Assembly: GCF_017355935.1 (NCBI RefSeq)
Contig: NZ_JAFIQT010000002.1
Coordinates: 558,001-622,000 of the forward strand
Direction of reading: 5' to 3'
Origin: Telluribacter humicola
GTDB lineage: Bacteria > Bacteroidota > Bacteroidia > Cytophagales > Spirosomataceae
DNA: 64,000 nt
Part shown: in pieces, positions 53,401 to 61,583 of the stretch
How the letters are laid out: each line of letters opens with the position of its first letter
Position numbering within the stretch: the first letter of the stretch is position 1
Translations under genes and position numbers: made by a program
The notes under the pieces: generated by a model
The model's database searches: none
What the model was told of the DNA's origin: nothing
Seen by the model: the letters and a program-made list of their open reading frames with translations, nothing else

Positions 53401-53611
53401 TCCGCTGGCACTATCAAGTGGAGCCGGAGCTGCCGCCCGTAACACCATCGGCTGGACGGTGCTAGGAGGTATGCTGGCCGCTACGCTGCTGGCAATCTTT
53501 ATAGTACCCGTACTATTCGCCATTATTGCCAAATTCGCCTACGGACGTAAGAGCCTGCATGAAGCCGGACCTGTACCTGCCGGTGTCGAAGAAGAAGTAA
53601 AGCACGTGTAA
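50432..53611 (+). CDS. RND multidrug efflux transporter (AcrB/HAE1 family)
   Basis: A 1059-residue inner-membrane proton-drug antiporter. HAE1 hallmarks: FINRPILAIVISLVILLVGVLAIMNLPISQYPDITPPTIQVSGTFTGADASTVEQTVTTPVE at the N-terminus, proton-relay Asp409/Asp410 in GIVVDDAIVVVEAV and Lys944 in GLAAKNAILIVEFAKE, and two large periplasmic loops. Together with the TolC-like and fusion proteins it forms a tripartite pump exporting hydrophobic compounds. The high match to AcrB-type TM4/TM10 indicates a drug (HAE) rather than heavy-metal (HME) transporter. The substrate is unknown; no adjacent TetR-type regulator. Confidence 0.95.
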   Translation: MFANKFINRPILAIVISLVILLVGVLAIMNLPISQYPDITPPTIQVSGTFTGADASTVEQTVTTPVETQINGTPGMTYMQSNSTSDGRTSVSVVFDVGTDVDVAAMDVQNRVSVATPQLPSEVTRLGLTVRKRSPSILMLVAIYSPKGTHNVNFINNYANIYVRDALLRVKGVGDIFSRADDFSMRIWLQPDKLAQLGLTSSEVLAALQEQNLQVAVGSVGAPPQNSVQAFEYTVFTNSRLSTAEEFGNVIVRTRPDDGSIVYLKDVARVELGKFSYASNSYVDGKEAAYLLVYEAPGSNSLETAQGVYDAMERISKTFPNDLSYIVPFESVSIIQVSIDEVLKTLVEALILVIIVVFLFLQSWRATLIPLLAIPVSIVGTFVFFIPLGFTINTLTMFGFVLAIGIVVDDAIVVVEAVQHYIDEEGLSAKEATFRAMKDISGPVIAIALILAAVFVPVGFIPGIVGRLYQQFAITIAISVLISAFVALTLTPALCAMLLRPMKLDRESRGLNRFFYRFNEWFRRVTSKYSLGVQKAIRRAPLVIVGMVVMYVGTGLLFKTKPTGFIPMEDGGRLFITYELPQAASTGRSLETLTSIMKILDETPGINHYAGLGGLNVVTFASKSNSGTIFTQLTPWGDRKADSLSLDNIAASLRKRFASLKEANVVVITPPAIPGLGRTGGFSFVLEQRESNDDIQTFEGVVQNFVAAANKRPEINGAFSFFTAKTPSYELTVDRAKAKKLGVNISDVYSTMQTFLGSRYVNDFTLYGRNFRVVAQADTSFRSNIQELGNYYVRNQAGEMVPINTIVSYKVVESAPLISHYNLFRSTEINGNPAPGYSSGEAIQALREVADQVLPVGYGYEFSGLSLEEINSGSSTVYIFGLSILFVFLFLAALYESWSVPFAVLLAVPIGAFGAILTLMFFPAISNNIYAQIGLLTLIGLAAKNAILIVEFAKERVDHGDSIWDGTLEAVRLRLRPIIMTSLAFILGVLPLALSSGAGAAARNTIGWTVLGGMLAATLLAIFIVPVLFAIIAKFAYGRKSLHEAGPVPAGVEEEVKHV

Positions 53612-53632
53612 GTACGAGCTATATCATTGAAT

Positions 53633-53673
53633 AAACAAAAGGCGAAGCTGTTGAGGCATCGCGTTTTGTTTTG
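53633..53673 (+). terminator. Terminator after the RND operon
   Basis: 13-base arms AAACAAAAGGCGA and TCGCGTTTTGTTT (53633-53645, 53659-53671) with one mismatch, followed by TT. 22 bases past the stop at 53611. Confidence 0.7.
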
Positions 53674-53792
53674 ATATATGGATATTTGGAGCCACTAAGT
53701 CAGCAGGCTGATCGTATGTTACCTGATTAGGGGAATGCCGTTCAAGGCTGGATACCGGGTAGACACTGTAAAAGGTTGGAGTAGCTTAAAAA

Positions 53793-53829
53793 GCAAATGC
53801 GCCACACTAGCTCAGTGTGGCGCATTTGC
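53793..53829 (-). terminator. 16-bp terminator of the DUF2911 gene
   Basis: Perfect 16-bp stem (53793-53808 with 53814-53829), 5-base loop, followed on the minus strand by TTTTTAAG. 26 bases beyond the stop at 53855. Confidence 0.85.
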
Positions 53830-53854
53830 AAGATACTATTACTGGTACAGCAGA

Positions 53855-54781
53855 TTATTTCTTCTTTTTGCCTTTGGCGGCTGATGAAGCGGCATTCGCA
53901 GCGTTAGCAGCAGCAGGGAGTTTAGCCTGCATGGCTTTAATGCCACTCTCGATCTGAGGTCCCATGAATGAGAAGGCACCGTCGTTAGAAGTCTTTCCCA
54001 TCGCCAAGGCTTTCTGAGCCAGTGGTAGTGCTTCGGCTACTTTGCCCATCCGGTTCAGGATCTGGGCTTTCAGCCACAGGTTACGGAAGTTCTGCTGCAG
54101 GCCGATAGCCTTGTCGGTCAGAGCCAGCGCTTTGTCCAGGTCTCTGCCGGTCGACAGGATATAGTTAGCGGCAGTCATCAGCGTGTTAGGATCTTCCGGC
54201 TTCTCGGCTACGGCTTTGTTTAGTCCGGCCATCGTCAGCTGATTTGTACTTACACCAACCGGTACAGACAGATTCAATGCCGCCCACGATACATTCAGCT
54301 TAGCAGTACTATCCGTTACATTGGTAAATGTGATCAGGAAGGTTTCGTTGAATGTTGATGAATTAGGGTAAGCGGTAACACGGGCTACATCTTCGGACTG
54401 CTTGTAAGCACCAGTTCCTCCCTGGTTCCAGTTTTTGTTCAGAATAACCGTCCACTCTCCCGCACCAGGCATGGTAAACAGCGCGTACTTACCAGCCGGG
54501 ACTGTTTTGCCACCGAATGTAAAGTCAGTAGAGGCTTCCAGCGTAGTAGCCATGTTGGCACCGGTACGCCATAGCTCTCCATAGGGTACTACGGCCCGGG
54601 CAGATGTGTCACCAAAAATAGTACGTCCTTTGACATTAGGGCGTGAATACATTACCGTGAAGTCAGTTACTCCAACCGACTGCATCACTCCGGCCGATGT
54701 ACTAGGCTGAGGAGTCCGTTGGGCCAGGGAAGTACCGGCTACGGCCAGGGCGAAAGCAAATGACAAAAAATACTTTTTCAT
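53855..54781 (-). CDS. Secreted DUF2911 protein with helical-repeat C-terminus
   Basis: A 308-residue protein with a signal peptide (MKKYFLSFAFALAVAGTSLAQ). Residues about 22-170 are a DUF2911 domain: VGVTDFTVMYSRPNVKGRTIFGD, VVPYGELWRTGANMATTLEASTDFTFGGKTVPAGKYALFTMPG and WTVILNKNWNQGGTGAYKQSEDVARV. Residues about 180-285 are TPR-like helices (LMTAANYILSTGRDLDKALALTDKAIGLQ; LWLKAQILNRMGKVAEALPLAQKALAMG). The last 20 residues are Ala/Lys-rich. DUF2911 proteins are abundant secreted or periplasmic proteins of Bacteroidota of unknown role. Single-gene unit. Confidence 0.88.
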   Translation of the reverse strand: MKKYFLSFAFALAVAGTSLAQRTPQPSTSAGVMQSVGVTDFTVMYSRPNVKGRTIFGDTSARAVVPYGELWRTGANMATTLEASTDFTFGGKTVPAGKYALFTMPGAGEWTVILNKNWNQGGTGAYKQSEDVARVTAYPNSSTFNETFLITFTNVTDSTAKLNVSWAALNLSVPVGVSTNQLTMAGLNKAVAEKPEDPNTLMTAANYILSTGRDLDKALALTDKAIGLQQNFRNLWLKAQILNRMGKVAEALPLAQKALAMGKTSNDGAFSFMGPQIESGIKAMQAKLPAAANAANAASSAAKGKKKK

Positions 54782-54861
54782 GTTTTTAAAATTTTATTTT
54801 CAAGTCAGACCATTGATCTTAGCGGCTAAATTAGAAGGAAAATACAACAATATCTACCCGT

Positions 54862-55416
54862 ATGAGAAGAGAGTGGTTACTTACCCGGCTGGATCAGCAC
54901 CAGCCACTGGATACTAATGAACTGGAAATGTGTGAGAATACAAAAGAGTTTGTCCGGGCGTATGCCGAATGTTTTGAGCGTAGTTTGTCAATAGGTCATG
55001 TAACAGGATCTGCCTGGGTGGTGTCGCCGGATCGTTTGCAGGTTCTGCTGATGCACCACGCCAAGCTGGATATGTGGTTTCAGCCGGGTGGACATTGTGA
55101 CGGTGATCCCAACGTATTAAATGTAGCCATGAAAGAAGCTACGGAAGAAACCGGAGTTAGGGACATAACCCCCGTCAGCGATACTATTTTTGACGTGGAT
55201 GTACACCTGATCCCGGGCAATGCCAAAGAAGCCGCTCACTACCACTACGACATCCGGTTCCTGCTGGAGGCCGATCCTGAGGAAGTCATCGAGCGAAATG
55301 CCGAGTCTAAAGAAGTAAAGTGGATCTCTCTGGATAAAGTGGCAGAGTACAACAATTCTGAATCTATCCTCCGGATGGTACGTAAGGTGCAGCAGGTTAC
55401 AGCTTCACCTATGTGA
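54862..55416 (+). CDS. NUDIX hydrolase
   Basis: A 184-residue cytoplasmic protein. A Nudix-type domain spans about 45-175: HVTGSAWVVSPDRLQVLLMHHAKLDMWFQPGGHCDGD, then NVAMKEATEETGV. The box REUxEExG appears as KEATEETG, with Lys in place of Arg, and the Glu usual after the GGH segment is replaced (DGDPN). The metal-binding EExxE-like core remains (E-A-T-E-E). Nudix enzymes hydrolyse nucleoside diphosphates linked to another moiety; the GGHCD start resembles members acting on small nucleotide or sugar substrates. Faces away from the DUF2911 gene; no operon. Confidence 0.85.
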   Translation: MRREWLLTRLDQHQPLDTNELEMCENTKEFVRAYAECFERSLSIGHVTGSAWVVSPDRLQVLLMHHAKLDMWFQPGGHCDGDPNVLNVAMKEATEETGVRDITPVSDTIFDVDVHLIPGNAKEAAHYHYDIRFLLEADPEEVIERNAESKEVKWISLDKVAEYNNSESILRMVRKVQQVTASPM

Positions 55417-55529
55417 TAGGGTTACTCCGCATCAGATACAGATCATAATAGGTGAACAGCTCTGTTCTGGATCTGCTACATCTGCCCGGTCATTGCTCTT
55501 GGTAGTACACCAGGATAACAACTAAGGTA

Positions 55530-55898
55530 TTGAAGAATTTTATATTAAACTTTTTACTGGATTTAAGAGACTTTGCCTACGTACGTTACTCAAATATAAA
55601 TGGCCGGGTTACTGCGAAGAGGTGGTTTGGCTATCCTGCGTTGTTAACAGGAATCTTTATGCCTTATTACTTTATGATTTTATTCTTTGTAGTAAGAATA
55701 GATAAATTACACTATTCAGGATTTAAGAACTCTCTGGTTTTATACTTCATTGTAATAAGTCTTCATTCTCCCCTAATAGCTATTACCTATTTTGTGATTA
55801 AAAAGCTGCAGGAAATAAAGCCGTTATATTTCAAATCTGCATCAATGGATTACCCCCGGAAGCAGAGAGTAGGTTTTGGTGCAATGATACTGGGATGA
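55530..55898 (+). CDS. Hypothetical membrane protein interrupted by an in-frame TGA
   Basis: A 122-residue protein starting at TTG 55530 (no ATG between it and the in-frame stop at 55503). Three hydrophobic segments are seen: about 33-55 (GYPALLTGIFMPYYFMILFFVV), 68-88 (LVLYFIVISLHSPLIAITYFVI) and the end. The stop TGA at 55896 is followed in the same frame by GFLALFLYIVNQ and a TAG at 55935, i.e. a further TM-like helix. The most likely reading is a TGG-to-TGA mutation that cut off the last helix of a 135-residue protein. Function unknown; no family recognised. May be expressed as a truncated protein. Confidence 0.5.
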   Translation: MKNFILNFLLDLRDFAYVRYSNINGRVTAKRWFGYPALLTGIFMPYYFMILFFVVRIDKLHYSGFKNSLVLYFIVISLHSPLIAITYFVIKKLQEIKPLYFKSASMDYPRKQRVGFGAMILG

Positions 55899-56010
55899 GG
55901 CTTCTTAGCCTTATTCCTGTATATAGTTAATCAGTAGCTACTAAGTAGTCTAACTAAAAGATGTAATTATCGCTGCTCAATATCAGACATATAGTGAAGT
56001 GTAGACTATC

Positions 56011-56057
56011 AAAACAGAGCGGCCTCTCCTTTGGTAAAAGGGAGAGGCCGCTCTGTT
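56011..56057 (-). terminator. 17-bp terminator of the S8 peptidase gene
   Basis: Perfect 17-bp stem AACAGAGCGGCCTCTCC / reverse complement (56013-56029, 56041-56057) with further inner pairing, and TT on the minus strand. It lies 74 bases beyond the stop at 56131 and also downstream of the interrupted membrane gene, so it may serve both strands. Confidence 0.85.
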
Positions 56058-56130
56058 TACTGAGTTTTACCGAATAAGAGCTAGACTTTAGTACTTCTGA
56101 CAGTACAATAAGGGGTTATATGAATACTGC

Positions 56131-57804
56131 CTACTGCTTCACAAATTTATACGTCCGGACGTGCTGCTCATTGGTAATACGCAGAAGGTACAGACCTGAT
56201 GGCAGGTGTTTTACGGGTATAGATAAAAGTGGCTTTTCGCTTTCCTTGATTTCTAGTAGTACACTTCCTGTTGTACTTAGGATTTGATACACGTTGCCGG
56301 GTTTGTACGGCGTGTTCCCCCACCTGACTACTATTTCCTCCGTTACCGGATTGGGATAAAGCTGAAAATTGATCCCACCGGGTTCCATACCCAAGGGCCC
56401 AAATTCCCGTTGGATGATTTCTTGGGCACGCTCAGCCGAAGGTACTCCGTAGCCGAGCAGATTGTCTGGTCGGTTGGCCTGATGTCCTGATCTTTCCAGC
56501 ACATCGATGAGTTGCTGAGCGGTAAGAGTCTGGTACTCCTGCATTAGCAAAGCAGCCAGCCCGGCGATCTGTGGCGTAGCGAAGGAGGTGCCGTTACCGG
56601 TAGAGGCACCGCCTGAACCCAGGTCATTGCCCACTACGGTACCTACACCTACGGCAGCGACATCAGGTTTCTGGAGGCCATTGGCGGTAGGCCCTACGGA
56701 GCTAAAAGGAGCGTAGGAACGGTTGAGATAGGTAGCTCCTACAACCAGTACCGAATCCACATCGGCCGGAGCGGAAATAAAGCGCCAGATTTCATCACCG
56801 TCATTACCGGCAGCATTCACCACCAGGATACCCTTGCGAGCCGCCACCCGGGCCGCCCGGGATACTATGGTGGTATTCCCATTCATATCGGCGTAAGTGT
56901 AGTTGTAGGCAGGTGTATCAAACTCGCCCAGGAACGTGGAGTAGCCCAGGGAGCTGTTGATAATGTCAGCACCCAGACTGTCAGATCGCTCGGCAGCCAG
57001 TAACCACGCTACCTCTTCATAGGGTGTTTCGCTGATTTCATTTTCGGTACGGTAGAGGGCAAAGCTCGCTTTGAAAGCCGCTCCGACCAAAGTACCTGGC
57101 TCATAGGCCGCAATGGTGGAAAGTACATTGAGGCCGTGGTCATCATCATCGTAAACATCCCCGTCACGTGCTACAAAGTCGTGCGTATCAAGAACACGTT
57201 TGTCGTCAAACAGGTGCTTGAGGTACCCCAGTTGATTGGCCCTCGAAAAACCCGAATCGAAAATGGCAATGAGTACTCCCTGTCCCTGAATCCCCTTCTC
57301 GTGCAGGGTAGGTACTCCCAGCAGGGCCAGCTGATCGAAGGTACGACCGTAATCAATGGTTTCAAGGGTTTCCAGCTTGTCAGTAGTGGCTGCTATTCTG
57401 GCTAATCCGGGGGTAGCAGTACCATTGATATTAGCTAAGGGGAGATTTCTTTCTAATCCCTGATAGAAGGGCAGGTTCTGGATCGCGGACAATTGACTCA
57501 TCGTAGCTTCCACTACCACTCCGTTGAACCAACGGGTCGTATTAATGACCCGCGCACCTGTTTGTCGCACTGCCGCCACGTAGGCCGGATTAACGGGAAG
57601 GTCCTGCGTGGTAACAGGAATAGTATGTCGCTGACGACGGGCGATGGCCCGCTCGGATAGAAAGGCCTCCGGATTCTGAATGGAATAAGGAGAATTGGCT
57701 TTATCCTTGAACAACACCAGGTAACGGGGGGCCTGCTGAGCCAGCAAGGTTTCTGCGGTCAGCAAGCCAGCTACGATGAGTAGTCCGGTGATATATTTTT
57801 TCAT
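56131..57804 (-). CDS. Secreted S8 subtilisin-like peptidase with T9SS sorting domain
   Basis: A 557-residue protein from the ATG at 57804 (signal peptide MKKYITGLLIVAGLLTAETLLAQ; an ATG at 57840 would overlap the upstream gene). Residues about 25-125 are an inhibitor-like propeptide. The subtilase domain (about 160-455) has Asp183 (IAIFDSG), His223 (DDHGLNVLST), the oxyanion Asn334 (AAGND) and Ser407 (GTSFATP). The C-terminus (about 480-557) ends LYPNPVTEEIVVRW...GLYLLRITNEQHVRTYKFVKQ, the type A Por secretion sorting domain, so it is exported by the type IX system and cleaved or anchored at the cell surface. Last gene of the series from aroA. Confidence 0.92.
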   Translation of the reverse strand: MKKYITGLLIVAGLLTAETLLAQQAPRYLVLFKDKANSPYSIQNPEAFLSERAIARRQRHTIPVTTQDLPVNPAYVAAVRQTGARVINTTRWFNGVVVEATMSQLSAIQNLPFYQGLERNLPLANINGTATPGLARIAATTDKLETLETIDYGRTFDQLALLGVPTLHEKGIQGQGVLIAIFDSGFSRANQLGYLKHLFDDKRVLDTHDFVARDGDVYDDDDHGLNVLSTIAAYEPGTLVGAAFKASFALYRTENEISETPYEEVAWLLAAERSDSLGADIINSSLGYSTFLGEFDTPAYNYTYADMNGNTTIVSRAARVAARKGILVVNAAGNDGDEIWRFISAPADVDSVLVVGATYLNRSYAPFSSVGPTANGLQKPDVAAVGVGTVVGNDLGSGGASTGNGTSFATPQIAGLAALLMQEYQTLTAQQLIDVLERSGHQANRPDNLLGYGVPSAERAQEIIQREFGPLGMEPGGINFQLYPNPVTEEIVVRWGNTPYKPGNVYQILSTTGSVLLEIKESEKPLLSIPVKHLPSGLYLLRITNEQHVRTYKFVKQ

Positions 57805-57817
57805 GTAGAGCTGTATC

Positions 57818-58519
57818 TTATTGACGTGTTCCGTACCCACTAATAGTACTTATCTCTTTTATTCCATAATCAATCTTCCCCTGTCCGGCGCAGTCCGGTG
57901 TACTACAGTACTGCAGAAATACCCGCTCCCGTTGCACCAGGCCCACGTTTTTTGCGTAAACCTCCCGCAGGCGCCTAAGCGCTACTAAGGTAGAGTCATT
58001 CTGTTGAACTACCGTAACCGTATGCTCAAACGGCTGAGTCCCCAGCGTGATCGGCTTTGCTACCTGTGTTGCCTCAAATATCCTTTCCTCCTGCTGATTG
58101 TACAGATTGCCGTTCCAGCGCTGCCGCTCTGTGACTGGGAAAAACAGTTTTACTTCCGTTCTCCCGTTCTCTGTACGCATCGCTCGTTCGGTAGTACGCC
58201 AGGATGTCATTAGAGAATCGGTTTTCCACTCCCCATTCATTTGTAGAACGGAGCGCTCTATGAGGTATATTGTCTGCCCGGTGGCATCGGTATACGTGTC
58301 AGTGATGGTTTCACGGCGCTGGAAAGTACGTGAGGCAGGCGACTGAGCTAATGAATACCGTGTTTCCTGAACCTGATACTCTACATACTGCCCCACTTCG
58401 AGGGGAAAGTAGTCGTACCCCATATTGGGAGTGGGTTGCTTATCCGTCTGACACGAGAAAGCCATTCCTGCTATCATGAGCAGCAACAGGCGCTTAGCTA
58501 TTTTGTAAGAGCGGTTCAC
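57818..58519 (-). CDS. Lipoprotein of unknown function
   Basis: A 233-residue lipoprotein (MNRSYKIAKRLLLLMIAGMAFSC, Cys23) starting with GTG at 58519. The mature part is beta-rich with the pattern YFPLEVGQYVEYQVQETRYS...FQRRETITDTYTDATGQTIYLIERSVLQMNGEWKTDSL and a later YAKNVGLVQRERVFLQYCSTPDC, similar to uncharacterised Bacteroidota envelope proteins. The pair GLVQRER and CSTPDCAGQG near the end suggests a Cys pair. The GTGA overlap with the stop of the FMN protein and the 13-base gap to the S8 peptidase place it in one operon; no functional link is evident. Confidence 0.65.
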   Translation of the reverse strand: MNRSYKIAKRLLLLMIAGMAFSCQTDKQPTPNMGYDYFPLEVGQYVEYQVQETRYSLAQSPASRTFQRRETITDTYTDATGQTIYLIERSVLQMNGEWKTDSLMTSWRTTERAMRTENGRTEVKLFFPVTERQRWNGNLYNQQEERIFEATQVAKPITLGTQPFEHTVTVVQQNDSTLVALRRLREVYAKNVGLVQRERVFLQYCSTPDCAGQGKIDYGIKEISTISGYGTRQ

Positions 58520-60111
58520 TTACTTGCTATGGGTTGTACGGGTTGATTTACCCCTCCAATGTGCTGACAATTCAGCATTTCAGTCATGCCTTCGTGCGGT
58601 ACTTTATCCTTGGAATAGCCGTAGGTCAGGCGGAGTGACTGCGTATGGTTGTTGTCGCCCATGGCTACGTCTACATCATCCATTCCAAACTCACACGGAT
58701 GTTCGTATCCGGCCGCGTGGGTGATCTCCATGATTTCCTTGGAAAGGGTTCTCATGTAGTTAAAGAAGCGCTCGCTCTTCAGCGTTGGGTCAAGGCCCGA
58801 CTGCAGCCAGGGATTATTGGTGGCTATACCCGTTGGGCAGCGGTTGGTGTGGCAGGCCTGGGCCTGTATGCAACCAATGGCCAGCATAGCCGAACGAGCT
58901 ATATTTACTACATCGGCTCCCATGGCAAAGGCCATAATCGCCTGCGCGGGTAGCCCCAGCTTACCGGCCGCGATGAAGGTAATGCGGTGGGTTAGATTAC
59001 GTTTCTGGAAGATTTTGTACACGCTGCTGAAGCCGTACACCAGCGGAAGGGCTACGTGGTCGGCAAAAGATGGAGGAGCCGCACCGGTACCGCCTTCACC
59101 TCCATCAATGGCGATGTAGTCAGGCCCCTTGCCGGTCAGTACCATAATGTCGGCCAGCTCTTCCCACATTTCCAGCTTACCGACGGCCGCCTTGATCCCA
59201 ACCGGTAGACCCGTGGCTGCGGCCATTTCTTCAATGAAGTCTACCATACCCCTTACATCCGAAAAGGTATTGTGGAAGGGAGGGGAGATAATATCTCTTC
59301 CCATAGGTACGTGTCGTATTTCTGCTATCTCCGGAGTGATCTTGCTGGCGGGTAGCAGGCCACCCCGGCCGGGCTTAGCCCCCTGCGATAGTTTTAGCTC
59401 AATCATCCGGATAAACGGGTTGGCTTCGGTCATCCGGACGAGCTTCTCCATGACGAAGTTACCCTCGTCGTCGCGTACTCCGAAGTAAGCTGTCCCCATA
59501 TTGAATACTACATCGGCTCCGAACTTATGGTAGGGCGATAAGCCGCCTTCACCGGTATTGTGGTAGTTGCCAAATTTCAGCGAACCCTTATTGAGAGCTT
59601 CGATGGCATTGGCCGAGAGAGAGCCGTAGCTCATCGCGCTTACATTGACGATGGAGCGGGGACGGTATGGGCGCTTACGGTTGTGGGCCAGACCAATGAC
59701 CTTGGCCGACGGAATAGCGTACTGAAAGGGCAGACGGGGATCTATCCCCTTGGGCTTCCTTTGCGATAACTTGGATGGTAACAGTGATGGCTTGATGAAT
59801 ACATAGCCCGCGCTCATGATATCCTGATCGGTACCAAAGCCCTGGTAGTTGTTCTCATTCTTGGATGAGGCATATACCCAGGAACGGTGCCGGCGGTTGA
59901 AGGGAAGTTCTTCCCGGTTATTAGCCACGATATACTGCCGTAGCTCCGGACCGATGGTCTCGATGAGGTACCGCAGGTGACCAATAACCGGGAAGTTATG
60001 GAGAATGGTGTGCTTCTTCTGGCTAACATCCCAGATGGCGAGTAGTACCAGCGGGATCAGAAATAAAACCCACCAGGGCAAACCATAAATATAATCTACG
60101 TACTGATTCAT
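58516..60111 (-). CDS. FMN-binding glutamate synthase-like protein
   Basis: A 531-residue protein from the ATG at 60111, where a TM helix (LPWWVLFLIPLVLLAIWDV, about 11-29) begins; the in-frame upstream start is rejected. The remaining 450 residues are the FMN-binding barrel of the glutamate synthase alpha subunit (GYVFIKPSLLPSKLSQRKPKGIDPRLPFQYAIPSAKVIG, SAMSYGSLSANAIEALN, PGRGGLLPASKITPEIAEIR). The cysteines CIQAQACHTNRC (Cys414, 420, 425) match the Cx5Cx4C [3Fe-4S] motif of GltB. It lacks the class II glutaminase domain, so it cannot make ammonia from glutamine, and it is membrane-anchored. Physiological role unresolved. It overlaps the lipoprotein gene by 4 bases (GTGA). Confidence 0.85.
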   Translation of the reverse strand: MNQYVDYIYGLPWWVLFLIPLVLLAIWDVSQKKHTILHNFPVIGHLRYLIETIGPELRQYIVANNREELPFNRRHRSWVYASSKNENNYQGFGTDQDIMSAGYVFIKPSLLPSKLSQRKPKGIDPRLPFQYAIPSAKVIGLAHNRKRPYRPRSIVNVSAMSYGSLSANAIEALNKGSLKFGNYHNTGEGGLSPYHKFGADVVFNMGTAYFGVRDDEGNFVMEKLVRMTEANPFIRMIELKLSQGAKPGRGGLLPASKITPEIAEIRHVPMGRDIISPPFHNTFSDVRGMVDFIEEMAAATGLPVGIKAAVGKLEMWEELADIMVLTGKGPDYIAIDGGEGGTGAAPPSFADHVALPLVYGFSSVYKIFQKRNLTHRITFIAAGKLGLPAQAIMAFAMGADVVNIARSAMLAIGCIQAQACHTNRCPTGIATNNPWLQSGLDPTLKSERFFNYMRTLSKEIMEITHAAGYEHPCEFGMDDVDVAMGDNNHTQSLRLTYGYSKDKVPHEGMTEMLNCQHIGGVNQPVQPIASK

Positions 60112-60191
60112 GATAGGTTTAGGTTGTTGAAACGAACAGGTTGTCAGACTAATTCTACAATCCCTTTGCTTATACTTCAACCCTTAAACCA

Positions 60192-61436
60192 TCACGAAGG
60201 TTGTAATTCTTCCAGATTGGTGATGGAGGACAGATCGTGCCAGTAACCCGGATACGACTTCACTACTACACCCGGCTCCTCAATGATAATGGGAGTAACC
60301 ATACCTACGGGAGCGAAGGCCAGGGCCATACGGTGGTCATCATACGTATGGATGCTGGCCGGCTGCTCAGGGAGTGCCTCCTGCGTACGCTTTACTTCGT
60401 AGCGGTGGTTTGTTTCTACTTCGGTCAGTTCAGCGCCCAGTTTGGCTAACTCTTGCTGCAGAGCATAGATACGGTCTGTCTCTTTGATCTTAAGACTTTC
60501 CAGTCCGGTCATGGATGCAGGGATGTTTTTCACCGCGCAGCATACGGCCACGGTCTGCGCCAGATCAGGGCAGTCGGTAAAGTCCCAGCTGAGAGAAGGA
60601 GCCGCTTCGATCTTTTGTAGCAGTACGCCGCGTCCGGTGAAGGTACTCTTCACACCCAGTTGTTCCATAATCTGAACGATAGCGCTGTCACCCTGGAGGG
60701 AGTTCTCTTTCAGGCCCAGTAGCTCAACCTCGGCATCAGCAGCCAGAGCCACGATGCTGTACCAGTAGCTGGCACCCGACCAGTCTGACTCTACGGCGTA
60801 GGAGGTAGGCTTGTACGCTTGGGCAGGTACTTTGATTACCTTTTCATCCCAGTTCGCTTCGTAGGATATGCCAAACTGAGCCATCTGCTGCAGGGTCATC
60901 TCGATGTACGGGCGGGAGCCTACTTCACCGGTCAGACGGAGCGTCAGGCCCTCGGGCAGGGTAGGAGCTACCATCAGCAGAGCCGATATATACTGGCTGC
61001 TCACATCGCCACGGATGGATACTTCGGACTGGCCGGAGTAGGTAAAGCCATCTAATTGCATTGGTGGGAAGCCTTCGTTTTTTATGTAGGTAATATTAGC
61101 TCCCAGGGTACGCAGGGCATCTACCAGCAGGCCAATTGGGCGCTCGCACATTCGGGGCGTACCGGTCATGATTTTCTGCTGGCCCGTAATGGCGTAGTAA
61201 GCCGTCAGAAATCGCATGGTAGTTCCAGCATCCAGTACATCAGCGGTCTGGTCTTTTGAGTCGAGCAGGCGCATCATGGTCTGGCTATCGCGGGCCTCTG
61301 ATACATTAGAGAGCTCGCTCTGGAAGTTGGTAAGTGCATTGATGATAAGCGCACGGTTGCTTTCACTCTTGGATGCGGCCAGGCGTATAACGGCCCGGAT
61401 GGGTTGCTGAGGCGGGTGTACAAGGATAGCTTTCAC
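60192..61436 (-). CDS. aroA: 3-phosphoshikimate 1-carboxyvinyltransferase (EPSP synthase)
   Basis: A 414-residue enzyme starting with GTG at 61436. It joins shikimate 3-phosphate and phosphoenolpyruvate in the sixth step of the shikimate pathway. Conserved parts: ASKSESNRALI (Lys23, Ser24, Arg28), LDAGTTMRFL (Gly71, Thr72, Arg75), GTPRMCERPI, DVSSQYISALL (Ser146, Ser147, Gln148), SDWSGASYW, DCPDLAQTVAV, IKETDRIYAL and DDHRMALAFAP. Length is near the normal 427. The FMN protein follows 80 bases downstream on the same strand and may be co-transcribed. Standard housekeeping gene. Confidence 0.96.
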   Translation of the reverse strand: MKAILVHPPQQPIRAVIRLAASKSESNRALIINALTNFQSELSNVSEARDSQTMMRLLDSKDQTADVLDAGTTMRFLTAYYAITGQQKIMTGTPRMCERPIGLLVDALRTLGANITYIKNEGFPPMQLDGFTYSGQSEVSIRGDVSSQYISALLMVAPTLPEGLTLRLTGEVGSRPYIEMTLQQMAQFGISYEANWDEKVIKVPAQAYKPTSYAVESDWSGASYWYSIVALAADAEVELLGLKENSLQGDSAIVQIMEQLGVKSTFTGRGVLLQKIEAAPSLSWDFTDCPDLAQTVAVCCAVKNIPASMTGLESLKIKETDRIYALQQELAKLGAELTEVETNHRYEVKRTQEALPEQPASIHTYDDHRMALAFAPVGMVTPIIIEEPGVVVKSYPGYWHDLSSITNLEELQPS

Positions 61437-61583
61437 TGGATCTTTTACTAAAGTCTGTAACTGATAGCACTATTGGCCAGCGCTCCTGCGCAGGGCCGGA
61501 AAAACGGCTGCAAGGTACATATTTTTTGGCAGGGGAGGCCTAAAGGTGGGTCAGGATTCTCCCTAATTGTACGGTTGCCAAAG

